This document shows, in pieces, positions 50,663 to 58,860 of a DNA stretch of 64,000 nucleotides. Both the position numbers and the translations under genes were made by a program. Source of the stretch: Amycolatopsis pretoriensis (GTDB lineage: Bacteria > Actinomycetota > Actinomycetes > Mycobacteriales > Pseudonocardiaceae); NCBI RefSeq assembly GCF_900107925.1, contig NZ_FNUJ01000010.1, forward strand, positions 186,001 to 250,000, written 5' to 3'. Every line of letters starts with the position of its first letter. Positions within the stretch are counted from its first letter, which is position 1. Below the pieces are notes generated by a model, which saw nothing but the letters and a program-made list of their open reading frames with translations, was not told the DNA's origin and searched no databases.

Positions 50663-51481
50663 GTGACCACCGCGGACCCCGCCGCGCAGCACATCCCCGA
50701 GGATGCGATGCGCCGGCTCGCCGAGATGAAACCGGGCCAGAAGACCAGCCTGTTCACCTCGGACCTGAGCGTCAACGAGTTCCTCCTCGTGCGCGAAGCC
50801 GGGTTCCGGCCGCTCGGGCTCGTGCTCGGCTCGAGCATCTACCACGTCGGGTTCCAGATGGGACGGTGGAGCAAGAACCAGGAGCTGGACCGGCTTTCGC
50901 AGGCGATGTACCACGCCCGCGAGCTGGCGATGTCCCGGATGGAGAGGGAGGCGGACATCCTGGGCGCCGACGGGATCGTCGCGGTCCGGTTGGAGATCGA
51001 GTTCAAGGAGTTCGGCAGCGACCTCGCCGAGTTCATCGCCGTCGGCACCGCGGTGAAGGCCGACGAGCCCGGCGAATGGCGCAACAACACCGGAAAGCCG
51101 TTCACCAGCGACCTTTCCGGACAGGACTTCTGGACGCTGGTGCAGGCCGGCTACGCGCCGCTGGGCATGGTCATGGGCACGTGCGTCTACCACATCGCGC
51201 ACCAGCGGTTCCGGCAGATGATGGGCAACATCGGCCAGAACGTCGAGATCCCGCAGTACACGGAGGCGTTGTACGACGCGCGCGAGCTCGCGATGTCGCG
51301 GATGCAGGCCGAGGCGGAGCAGCTGGAGGCGGAGGGCATCGTCGGGGTGCAGCTGCTGTCGCTGCCGCACCGCTGGGGCGGGCACACGACGGAGTTCTTC
51401 GCGATCGGCACGGCCGTGAAGCCGTTGCGCGCCGACCACCACATCGCCAAGCCGCAGCTCGTGCTGCCCCTCACCGACTGA
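50663..51481 (+). CDS. Double YbjQ-like domain protein, third of three
   Basis: A 272-residue protein with two YbjQ-like domains: FTSDLSVNEFLLVREAGFRPLGLVLGSS with MEREADILGADGIVAVRLEI and FIAVGTAVKA, then FTSDLSGQDFWTLVQAGYAPLGMVMGTC with ARELAMSRMQAEAEQLEAEGIVGVQ and FFAIGTAVKP. The repeated YHVGF/YHIAH segments and long helices around MYHARELAMSRM differ from genes one and two. GTG 50663 follows the previous gene by nine bases, with AGGAGG before it. Confidence 0.85.
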   Translation: MTTADPAAQHIPEDAMRRLAEMKPGQKTSLFTSDLSVNEFLLVREAGFRPLGLVLGSSIYHVGFQMGRWSKNQELDRLSQAMYHARELAMSRMEREADILGADGIVAVRLEIEFKEFGSDLAEFIAVGTAVKADEPGEWRNNTGKPFTSDLSGQDFWTLVQAGYAPLGMVMGTCVYHIAHQRFRQMMGNIGQNVEIPQYTEALYDARELAMSRMQAEAEQLEAEGIVGVQLLSLPHRWGGHTTEFFAIGTAVKPLRADHHIAKPQLVLPLTD

Positions 51482-51882
51482 TGGGCGGCGAGCTGGACTT
51501 CCACCTGGTGGCGGCGGCCCTGCGCACGGACCGCGCGGACGTCGAGTCCTACCACCGGGTCCTGTCGGACACGCTGGGCGGCGCGCTGCCGCCGGGCATG
51601 GTCGAGGTGGAGCGGCACCGCACGTTCGCCGACCGCGTGGCGGGCCGCGAAGGCCAGGCGACGGCGGTGCGCGTGCGGACGCCGGACCGGGTGCTGGTGC
51701 TGAGCGCCGGCAAGCACGGCGGGGTCGCGGCGGAGATCCACCAGGTGGTGCGCGGGGTCGTGATCAGCCGCAAGGAAGCCGCAGTCGACGACTGGCTGGC
51801 GGCGCTCGCGCAGGAGCTGACGGCGTTGGCGGAGAAGGACGCGAGAGCACGGGACGCACTCTCGCGCCTCCTCGGCGGCTGA
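51481..51882 (+). CDS. Small conserved-context protein after the YbjQ-like genes
   Basis: A 133-residue soluble protein whose ATG overlaps the preceding TGA (TGATG), so it is translated with the YbjQ-like series. Features are ELDFHLVAAALRTDRADVESYHRVLSDTLGGALP, a basic HRTFADRV loop and a C-terminal helix LAALAQELTALAEKDARARDALSRLLGG. I recognise no family. Its stop codon is supplied by the left arm of the 83-bp repeat element. Confidence 0.78.
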   Translation: MGGELDFHLVAAALRTDRADVESYHRVLSDTLGGALPPGMVEVERHRTFADRVAGREGQATAVRVRTPDRVLVLSAGKHGGVAAEIHQVVRGVVISRKEAAVDDWLAALAQELTALAEKDARARDALSRLLGG

Positions 51883-51958
51883 AGGGCACCTTTAGTGCAC
51901 GAGATGCGCTGAAGGGCACCTTCGTCTCATCAGATGCACGGAAGGTGCCCTTCAGCCG
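51876..51958. repeat. 83-bp inverted-repeat element, copy 2
   Basis: Perfect 17-bp terminal repeats (51876-51892 and 51942-51958), the same arms as at 28647-28729. The 49-bp interior matches copy 1 well only when reversed, so the element is inverted here. It contains or touches the stop codons of both convergent flanking genes. Confidence 0.85.
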
Positions 51959-54003
51959 ACCGTCACCAGCAGGATCTTGTTGTGGCTGTTGTGCGGCGTG
52001 CTGTCCTTGTCACCGTCCACACTGGTCGCCAGCCACATGCGGCCCTCCGGCGCCGGTTCCACCGTGCGGAGCCGGCCGTACGTCCCGCTGAAGAACGTCC
52101 GGAAGTCCGTCAGCGAGCTGCCGCCGATCACCGCCCGGTACAGCCGCGTGCCGCGCTGGCACGCCACGTACAGCGCGTCGTGGATGATCGTGATGCCGCT
52201 GCACGATCCCTGCGCCACCGGGTACGTCTTCTTCGGCGCGAGGAAACCGGTGCAGGAACCCGATGTTCCCTCGCACGAAGGCCAGCCGTAGTTGCCGCCC
52301 TTCACGATCAGGTTCGTCTCGTCCATGACGCTGTTGCCGAACTCCTGCTCCCACAGCCGGCCCTGCGAGTCGAACGCCAGGCCCTGGACGTTCCGGTGCC
52401 CGTAGCTCCACACCGCGTTGTGGAACGGGTTGTCCGCCGGGATCGAGCCGTCCGGGTTGATCCGCAGCACCTTTCCGTTGGGGCTGCTGGTGTTCGACGC
52501 GTTGTCGCCGTTCTGCGCGTCGCCCGTGCCGGCGAACAGGTACCGGCCGTCCGGGCTGAAGCGCAGCCGGCCGCCGTTGTGGAACTTGTTGCGCGCGATG
52601 CCGGTCAGCAGGACCTGCTCGGTGCTCGTGGTGAGCGAGTCGGCTGCCGGGTCGTACTTGATCCGCACGATCCGGTTGTCGTTCGGCGAGGTGTGCATGA
52701 GGTAGAGCCAGTGGTCGGACGCGAACGACACCGGGTTGACCTCCAGCCCGGTCAGGCCGCCTTCGCCGTCGGTGCTCTGGACGTTCGGCACGGTCCCGAT
52801 CGTCTTCTTCGCGCCGGTTTTCGGGTTCAGGTGGACGATGTCGTGCGCGTCGCGCTGGTTGTAGAGGATCGTCCCGTCGGGCAGGGACACCAGGCCCCAC
52901 ACGACGTCGTCGTCGGTCGCGACCTGCGTCGCGCCGCAAACCCCTTGCGCCGGCGTGCAGTTCGAGCCACCGGTGGTCGTGACGTCCAGGACCGGCGTGC
53001 TCGGGTCGCTCAGGTTGCCGTTCGCGTCGACCGCCCGCACCTGCAGGTGGTACGCCTTGGCCGGGGTCAGGCCGCCGAGGGTGGTGGCGGCCGTGTCGGA
53101 CGTGCCGAGCTGCGTGCCGGAGTCGTAGATCCGGTAGCCGGTGACCCCGACGTCGTCGGTCGACGCCGTCCACGCGAGACCGATCGACGTGCTGCTGACC
53201 GAGGTCGTGTGCACGTTCCCCGGCACGGACGGCGGCGTGTGGTCGTCCGACGGCGGCGTCTTCACCGACAGCGTGCCGCTGGCCTGCGAGACGTTCCCGG
53301 CGGCGTCCCGCGCGTTGACGTAGAAGCCGTACGTGCCGTTCGGGCTCAGGTTGCCGCAGGTGGCCTGCAACGCGCCGGTCGTGCTCGCGCAGAGCTGGCC
53401 GTCGCGGTAGACGTCGTAGCCGGCGACGCCGGCGTCGTCGCTCGCCGCGGTCCACGCGATGGTCGCGCTGGCGGGCGTGACCGAGACGAGCGTCGGCGTC
53501 CCGGGCGGCGACGGCGGCGTGACGTCCCCGGTCGAGCCGTAGACGCCGAACTCCTGCAGCGAATACCCCTTCGACGCGTCGGTGCGGCAGCGTTTCGTGC
53601 CGTACACCCGGACGTACCGGCCGGTGCCGTCGAGCGACGTCAGGTCTTCGACGCCGCCTTTCCCGGTGGTGGTCGCGTAGATCTTCGTCCACGTGACGTG
53701 GTCGGCCGAGGTGTCGATTTCGTACGCCGTGGCGCAGGAAGCGTCCCACTGCAACCGGACGCGGCTCACGTGCGCCGCCGCGCCGAGGTCGACGTAGATC
53801 CACTGTGGATCGACGCCGGCGGCGCTGGCCCAGCGGGTCGCGGAGTCGCCGTCGACCGCGTTCGCCGCCGGGCAGCACCCGCCCGACGACGACGCCGTCA
53901 CCGGCTTGCCTTGCGACAACAGGGAATCCGCGGCTCCCGCCGGGCTGATCGTCGCGGCGGCCAGCGCGAGCGCCATCGCCCCCACCCGAATCCGTCTGCC
54001 CAT
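51952..54003 (-). CDS. Secreted glucose/sorbosone dehydrogenase-like protein with discoidin and FN3 domains
   Basis: A 683-residue exported protein. Order: signal peptide (1-24), discoidin/F5-8 type C domain (about 25-155, LLSQGKPVTASS, SKGYSLQEFGVYG), two fibronectin III domains (about 163-345), and a C-terminal six-bladed propeller (about 350-683) with VATDDDVVWGLVSLPDGTILYNQRD, FHNGGRLRFSPDGRYLFAGTGDAQ and YGHRNVQGLAFD, as in soluble PQQ sugar dehydrogenases. The extra domains should bind polysaccharide. Whether quinone cofactor is bound cannot be told from sequence. Confidence 0.9.
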   Translation of the reverse strand: MGRRIRVGAMALALAAATISPAGAADSLLSQGKPVTASSSGGCCPAANAVDGDSATRWASAAGVDPQWIYVDLGAAAHVSRVRLQWDASCATAYEIDTSADHVTWTKIYATTTGKGGVEDLTSLDGTGRYVRVYGTKRCRTDASKGYSLQEFGVYGSTGDVTPPSPPGTPTLVSVTPASATIAWTAASDDAGVAGYDVYRDGQLCASTTGALQATCGNLSPNGTYGFYVNARDAAGNVSQASGTLSVKTPPSDDHTPPSVPGNVHTTSVSSTSIGLAWTASTDDVGVTGYRIYDSGTQLGTSDTAATTLGGLTPAKAYHLQVRAVDANGNLSDPSTPVLDVTTTGGSNCTPAQGVCGATQVATDDDVVWGLVSLPDGTILYNQRDAHDIVHLNPKTGAKKTIGTVPNVQSTDGEGGLTGLEVNPVSFASDHWLYLMHTSPNDNRIVRIKYDPAADSLTTSTEQVLLTGIARNKFHNGGRLRFSPDGRYLFAGTGDAQNGDNASNTSSPNGKVLRINPDGSIPADNPFHNAVWSYGHRNVQGLAFDSQGRLWEQEFGNSVMDETNLIVKGGNYGWPSCEGTSGSCTGFLAPKKTYPVAQGSCSGITIIHDALYVACQRGTRLYRAVIGGSSLTDFRTFFSGTYGRLRTVEPAPEGRMWLATSVDGDKDSTPHNSHNKILLVTVG

Positions 54004-54072
54004 AACCGTCCTCCATGAGTGCTGGCGACGGCGGAGGTCGGAAAAAACCCTACGAGGGCCTGGACCGCGTGG

Positions 54073-54942
54073 TCAACCGGCATCCCGGTCACCGGGCAGC
54101 ACCCGCCCGAGGAAGCCCCGGACGTACCCGGCGATGGCGTCCAGGTGGCTCTCCAGCGCGAAGTGGCCCGAATCGAGCAGGTGGATCTCGGCGTCGGGCA
54201 GGTCGCGGGCGTAGGCGCGGGCACCGTCGGCGATGAAGATCCCGTCGTTGCCGCCCCAGACGGCCAGCAGCGGGACCCCGCTGGTCCGGAAGTACTCGTG
54301 GAACTTCGGGTACAGGCCGATGTTGTGGTGGTAGTCGGCGAGCAGCGCCATCTGGATTTCGGCGCCGCCGGGCCGGTCGAGCAGGGCCTGGTCGTGGATC
54401 CAGACGTCCGGGCTGACCAGCTCCGGGTCCGGGACGCCGTCGAGGTACTGCGCCTTCGTCGCTTCGAGGCTGACCATGCCGCGCAGGTCGTCTTCGGACA
54501 GCGTGCCGGCGGCCAGCCTCTGCGGGAGCCCCTCGCCCAGCCCGTCGACGTAGGCGTTGCCGTTCTGCGTGACGATCGCGGTCACCCGCTCCGGGTTCCC
54601 GGCCGCGATGCGCAGGCCGACCGGGGCGCCGAAGTCCTGGATGTAGAGCGCGAAGCGGTCCAGGCCGATCTCGTCGAGCAGGCCGAGGGTCAGTTCGGCG
54701 AGCGCGTCGAACGTGTAGGTGAACTCGCCCACCGGCGGCGCGTCGGACGCGCCCGCGCCGAGGTAGTCGGGCGCGACGACGTGGTAGCGGTCGGCCAGCG
54801 CCGGGATGAGGTGCCGGTACATGTGCGAGCTCGTCGGGAACCCGTGGAGCAGCACGATCGTGGGTGCGTCGGCGGGCCCGGCCTCCCGGTAGAAGAGCCG
54901 GTGCCCGGCGACGGTGGCGTAGCGGTGGTGCACGGCGACCAT
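54073..54942 (-). CDS. Alpha/beta hydrolase, haloalkane dehalogenase/epoxide hydrolase-like
   Basis: A 289-residue hydrolase. Oxyanion segment IVLLHGFPTSSHMYRHLI, the nucleophile elbow ALYIQDFGAPVGLRIAA (Asp in place of Ser) and the final His in LLDSGHFALESH indicate the Asp-nucleophile branch that cleaves carbon-halogen or epoxide bonds. The gene diverges from the CGNR regulator at 55008 with an inverted repeat between them, so that protein is its likely repressor. Confidence 0.88.
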   Translation of the reverse strand: MVAVHHRYATVAGHRLFYREAGPADAPTIVLLHGFPTSSHMYRHLIPALADRYHVVAPDYLGAGASDAPPVGEFTYTFDALAELTLGLLDEIGLDRFALYIQDFGAPVGLRIAAGNPERVTAIVTQNGNAYVDGLGEGLPQRLAAGTLSEDDLRGMVSLEATKAQYLDGVPDPELVSPDVWIHDQALLDRPGGAEIQMALLADYHHNIGLYPKFHEYFRTSGVPLLAVWGGNDGIFIADGARAYARDLPDAEIHLLDSGHFALESHLDAIAGYVRGFLGRVLPGDRDAG

Positions 54943-54957
54943 CGGTCACTCCTTCAC

Positions 54958-54991
54958 GTCTCATGTTTATTGACTCATTTATCCATGAGAC
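54958..54991. promoter_or_regulatory. Inverted repeat in the hydrolase-CGNR divergent promoter
   Basis: GTCTCATG (54958-54965) and CATGAGAC (54984-54991) are perfect 8-bp arms around an 18-bp AT-rich core. A leftward TTGACA (55006-55001) with ATAAAT 18 bp on and a rightward TAGGCT (54996-55001) just before the CGNR ATG both lie in or next to it. Confidence 0.65.
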
Positions 54992-55007
54992 AGCGTAGGC
55001 TGTCAAC

Positions 55008-55568
55008 ATGAAGACCGGACTTCGGGAGGCGAACGTGGTCACTGCGGCACCCGGCGAGGAGCGCTCGCCCGCGCTGGCGCTGGTCAACACCCGCCGGCTG
55101 ACCGCGGGCGGCGAGGACGACGACCTGGCCGGGCCCGCGGACGCCGCCGGGTGGCTGGGCCTGCCCGCACTCGATGCCGGCGACCTCCGCCGCGTCACGG
55201 ACCTGCGTGCCGCGGTTCGCGAGCTGCTGACGGCGCTGGCGGAGGACCGCGAGCCGTCCGCCGCCGCCGTCGAGACGGTGAACGCGGCCGCGCGCGCCGA
55301 CGCCGCCGCGCCGCAGCTCGTCTGGCCCCGCCGCGAGTGGCGCAGCACACGCCCGGGCAGCCTGGATGAGGCCCTGGCGGCACTGGCCCGCGACGCGATC
55401 GACGTCGTGACCGGCGAACTCGGCGCGTTGGTGCGCCCGTGCGAGGCCCACGGTTGCGTGCGGTTCTTCCTGCGTGAGCACGCCCGCCGCCGCTGGTGCT
55501 CGACGACGTGCGGCGACCGCGTCCGCGCCGCCCGCCACCAGCGGCTGGTGGTCGAGCGGCGCGGGTAA
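55008..55568 (+). CDS. CGNR zinc-finger regulator
   Basis: A 186-residue protein of the ABATE/CGNR type: an N-terminal stress-sensing-like region (LALVNTRRLTAGGEDDDLAGPADAAGWLG) and a C-terminal zinc finger (VRPCEAHGCVRFFLREHARRRWCSTTCGDRVRAARH) with four Cys, in which the CGNR core reads CGDR. These are DNA-binding repressors. TAGGCT lies six bases before the ATG, so the mRNA is probably leaderless. Confidence 0.9.
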   Translation: MKTGLREANVVTAAPGEERSPALALVNTRRLTAGGEDDDLAGPADAAGWLGLPALDAGDLRRVTDLRAAVRELLTALAEDREPSAAAVETVNAAARADAAAPQLVWPRREWRSTRPGSLDEALAALARDAIDVVTGELGALVRPCEAHGCVRFFLREHARRRWCSTTCGDRVRAARHQRLVVERRG

Positions 55569-55578
55569 TGTGCGTCAC

Positions 55579-55986
55579 ATGGAGTGGACGCTCGAAGTGG
55601 TCGTGGTGCCGGTGTCCGACTTGGACCGCGCGAAGGCCTTCTACGCGGAGCAAGTCGGGTTCACCGTCGACCACGACATGACGGTCGGCGAAGGCGCCCG
55701 GTTCGTCCAGCTGACCCCGCCGGGCTCGGGCTGCTCGGTGGTGATCGGCAAGGGCGCGGTGCCGGAGATGCCACCCGGCTCGCTGAAGGGCCTGCAGCTG
55801 GTGGTCAACGACCTCCCGAAGGCCCACGCGATGCTGCGCGAGCGCGGCGTCGAGGTGAGCGAGATCGAGGTCTTCGGCAGCGGTGCGTGGGACGGCGAAG
55901 CGAACCTGGACAACGTGGGCTTCGTCCACTTCGCCGACCCGGACGGCAACGCCTGGATGGTGCAGCAGATCTCGTCCCGCAAGTAG
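55579..55986 (+). CDS. VOC-family (glyoxalase fold) protein
   Basis: A 135-residue two-module VOC protein: VVVVPVSDLDRAKAFYAEQVGFTVDHDM, FVQLTPPGSGCSVVIG, LVVNDLPKAHAMLRERGVEV and GFVHFADPDGNAWMVQQ. Typical metal-binding Glu/His positions are only partly kept, so it may be an isomerase, dioxygenase or drug-binding protein. TAATGT (55566-55571) lies seven bases before the ATG. Confidence 0.88.
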   Translation: MEWTLEVVVVPVSDLDRAKAFYAEQVGFTVDHDMTVGEGARFVQLTPPGSGCSVVIGKGAVPEMPPGSLKGLQLVVNDLPKAHAMLRERGVEVSEIEVFGSGAWDGEANLDNVGFVHFADPDGNAWMVQQISSRK

Positions 55987-56742
55987 CTAGTCCACCAGGG
56001 CGCCGCAGCTGACGTTGACCGTCGAGGCCGTCATCGTGCGGGCCCGGTCCGAGGCCACGAACGCCGCCACCGCGCCGACGTCGGCCAGCGTCGCCGTGCG
56101 GCCCAGCAGCGTCTTGCCCGCGATGCTCGCCTCGATCGCCTCGCGGCCCGCGAAGTCCGCCGGGAGCGTCTCCGGGATGCCGCCGGTCCGGAGCGTCACC
56201 GCGCGCACGCCGTGCGGGCCCAGCTCCGCGGCCAGCTGGCGGCGCATGGCCTCGAGCGCGTGGAACGCGATCTGCAGGCCGCCGACCGCGAACTCGCGCA
56301 CCGGTTCGCCCGCGCCGCCGAACAGCAGGAGCACGCCCGACCGCTGCTTCACCATGTGGCGGGCGGCCGCGCGAGCCGTCAGGAACTGCGTCCGGACCGC
56401 GGTCAGCACCGGGCGCTCGTAGTCGGCGAGGGCCATGTCGATCAGCGGTGTCCCCTGGACGTCGCCGTGCGCGATCAGGTTGAACGAGATGTCCAGGCCG
56501 CCCTCGGCCGCCACCGCGTCCGCGTGCTCGTCGACGGCCCGCTCGTCGAGGGCGTCGACCTCCGCCACTTCGGCCGCGCCGCCCGCCGCGCGGATCCGTT
56601 CGGCGACGACGTCGAGCCGCGCGCGGGTCCGGCCCGCGAGGAACACCCGCGCGCCCTCCTCGGCGAAGGCCGTGGCCACCGCCGAGCCGATGCGGCCACC
56701 ACCGCCGTAGACGATCGCGTTCTTGCCGTTGAGCAGGGTCAT
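55987..56742 (-). CDS. SDR-fold oxidoreductase-like protein
   Basis: A 251-residue Rossmann protein with the cofactor loop AIVYGGGGRIGSAVATAFAEEG and VARKED-like strand order. The active-site Tyr-Lys pair is not evident: the segment reads GLQIAFHALEAMRRQLAAELGPHGVRAVTLR. It is the last gene of a probable five-gene operon starting at 59975. It may be a specialised SDR with a different mechanism or a binding protein. Confidence 0.83.
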   Translation of the reverse strand: MTLLNGKNAIVYGGGGRIGSAVATAFAEEGARVFLAGRTRARLDVVAERIRAAGGAAEVAEVDALDERAVDEHADAVAAEGGLDISFNLIAHGDVQGTPLIDMALADYERPVLTAVRTQFLTARAAARHMVKQRSGVLLLFGGAGEPVREFAVGGLQIAFHALEAMRRQLAAELGPHGVRAVTLRTGGIPETLPADFAGREAIEASIAGKTLLGRTATLADVGAVAAFVASDRARTMTASTVNVSCGALVD

Positions 56743-56804
56743 GTGTCCCTCCGATGGGTCCGGGTTCACCCGTGCGTCGAACGGGACCCGCCGGAATCGA
56801 CACG

Positions 56805-57644
56805 TCAGGGGCGCGGGACGCCCATCGGGTTCGGGACCGGGACGACGCCCGCGTCGACGACCGCCCGGCTGAGCGGGACCGCCAGCTCCAAGACCCGGTC
56901 CAGCTCCGCCCCGAGTGCTTCGACGGGTGCCGACGCCAGGCGGTCGGTGTCCTCCTCGAGGCGGGTGCGCACCGCCGTCCCTTCCGCGGTCAGCCGGCCT
57001 TGCGGATCCAGCAGGCCGCGGGCCCGCAGGCGCTCGGCGGCCGACGTCCAGTCGTCCTCGGTCCAGCCCCGGTGCGGCTGGACGTCGCCGCGGCCGAGCA
57101 CCCCGTCGCCGATGTGGGTCAGCGTGGTCTCCAGGCCGGTCAGCCCCGTGTGGACCGCGGCCAGGACGTGACCGTCGCCGCGGTGCTCGCGCAGGACCGT
57201 CGCGGCCAGCCAGAGCCGGCCCAGCACGCCGGCCGGCCGGGGCACCGCGGACCACGCCGCCGCGAGCGGACGTCCGTCGAACCGGCACGCGGCGACGGCC
57301 CGTTCCAGCAGCTCCGCCAGTTCGCCGTGTTCGGTTCCCACGACCCGCTCCAGCGCGGTTTCGACGGCGGCCAGCCGGGAGCCGAGCACGTCGTCCGGCG
57401 AGGCGAACGCCCACGCGTCCGGCAGCGCCCGCGCCACCATCGCGGGCGCGAAGCCGAACAGCACGGCCGTCGCCGGCACCGGCCCGACCGGGCCCAGCGG
57501 CGCGAGACGGCCCGCGAAGTACCCCATCCAGTACCCCCGCAGGCCGGCCTCCTTCGCCGCGGCCGCCGTCTCCGGCGCGAAGTAGACGACGGCGTGCAGG
57601 GGTTCGACGGCCGCCCACAGCCGCCGCGCCGGTGAAGGTGTCAT
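56805..57644 (-). CDS. SCO6745/SalK-like protein
   Basis: A 279-residue soluble protein of the SCO6745/SalK group, which is common in actinomycetes but has no settled biochemical role. Hallmarks are AVEPLHAVVYFAPE near the start, GYWMGYFAGRLAPLG, the FGFAPAMVARALPDAW segment and a C-terminal winged-helix-like part (WTEDDWTSAAERLRARGLLDPQGRLTAEG). It lies 10 bp downstream of the P450 gene in the same operon. Confidence 0.83.
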   Translation of the reverse strand: MTPSPARRLWAAVEPLHAVVYFAPETAAAAKEAGLRGYWMGYFAGRLAPLGPVGPVPATAVLFGFAPAMVARALPDAWAFASPDDVLGSRLAAVETALERVVGTEHGELAELLERAVAACRFDGRPLAAAWSAVPRPAGVLGRLWLAATVLREHRGDGHVLAAVHTGLTGLETTLTHIGDGVLGRGDVQPHRGWTEDDWTSAAERLRARGLLDPQGRLTAEGTAVRTRLEEDTDRLASAPVEALGAELDRVLELAVPLSRAVVDAGVVPVPNPMGVPRP

Positions 57645-57654
57645 GCCGCCATTC

Positions 57655-58860
57655 TCAGCCCCAGGCGACCGGCAGCTCCCGCACCCCGTAGACCAGCGTG
57701 TTGTGCTTGAACGCGAGCTCCTCCCGGGGCACCGCGAGCCGCAGATCGGGCACGCGGCGGAACAACCGCGTCAACGCTTCCTGGAGTTCGACGCGCGCGA
57801 GCTGCTGGCCGATGCACTGGTGCGCCCCGAAGCCGAAGGCGACGTGCGTGCGCGGCGAGTCGCGGTGGAAGTCGAGCTTGTCCGCGCCGGCGAACAGGTC
57901 TTCGTCGCGGTTCGCCGAGTTCAGCGCGGCCACCAGCCACTCCCCCGCCTTGACCGCCCGGTCACCGACCTGGACGTCGGCGGTCGCGTACCGCAGCACG
58001 CCGAACTGCACGACCGACAGGTACCGCAGCAGCTCCTCGACGGCGCGTTCCGGCGCGGACAGCACGACGTCGCGCTGGGCCGGGTGTTCCAGCAGCACGA
58101 GCGTGCTGAGCGCGATCATGTTGGCGGTCGTCTCGTGGCCGGCGACCAGGAGGCTGAGGCCCAGCACCACGAGTTCCTCCATGGTGAGCGGGTCACCGGT
58201 GGTCTCGCCGCGCGAAATGAGCCTGCTGAACAGGTCGTCCTGCGGATTCCGCTGTTTGTCGGTGAACAGTTCGGCGAGGAACCCGGAAAGCTCGTCGTAA
58301 GCCTGCTGGCCTTCTTCGCGGGTGGCGTCGGTGCTGACGAGCAGGCCGCTCTGCCGCTGGAAGCGCGCGCGGTCCGCGTAGGGGACGCCGAGCAGCTCGC
58401 AGATGACCAGCGACGGGATCGGCAACGCGAAGTCCCGCACCAGATCGGCTTCCCCGGGCCGGGCGAGCATCGCGTCGAGGTGGGTTTCGACGAGTTCCTG
58501 GACGTAGCCGCGCATCGCTTCCACGCGCCGCACGGTGAATTCGGCGATCACCATCTTCCGGATGCGCGAGTGCGCGGCGCCGTCCAGCTGGATGATGGAG
58601 CCGGGGCTGACCTCCTCGTCGAGGTCGGCGTTCGGGTTGACGTGCACCGAGGAAGCCCCGCGCGAGCTCATGGTCCGCTCGGCGAGCACGGCGCGGACAT
58701 CGCTGTAGCGCGTCACGAGCCAGGCATCCATGCCCGCCGGGCAGCGCACCTGCGAGGTGGGCGCGGTTTCGCGAAGGGCGGCGTAGTTTTCGGGCGGGTC
58801 GAACGGGCATCCGGCCGGTCGTGCCGTCGGGAGGGCCGGGGTTGCGGATGCTGCCGTCAC
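57655..58860 (-). CDS. Cytochrome P450
   Basis: A 401-residue soluble class I P450. The I-helix oxygen site is AGHETT (240-245), ExxR is EELLR (275-279), and the heme-binding loop is FGFGAHQCIGQQLAR with Cys349. It begins with a Pro-rich tail (PALPTARPAGCPFDPP) typical of actinomycete CYP105/107-like enzymes. No ferredoxin is adjacent. Its ATG overlaps the stop of the DUF6338-like gene by four bases, linking the two. It should oxidise a small hydrophobic compound, perhaps a metabolite of its own pathway. Confidence 0.95.
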   Translation of the reverse strand: MTAASATPALPTARPAGCPFDPPENYAALRETAPTSQVRCPAGMDAWLVTRYSDVRAVLAERTMSSRGASSVHVNPNADLDEEVSPGSIIQLDGAAHSRIRKMVIAEFTVRRVEAMRGYVQELVETHLDAMLARPGEADLVRDFALPIPSLVICELLGVPYADRARFQRQSGLLVSTDATREEGQQAYDELSGFLAELFTDKQRNPQDDLFSRLISRGETTGDPLTMEELVVLGLSLLVAGHETTANMIALSTLVLLEHPAQRDVVLSAPERAVEELLRYLSVVQFGVLRYATADVQVGDRAVKAGEWLVAALNSANRDEDLFAGADKLDFHRDSPRTHVAFGFGAHQCIGQQLARVELQEALTRLFRRVPDLRLAVPREELAFKHNTLVYGVRELPVAWG

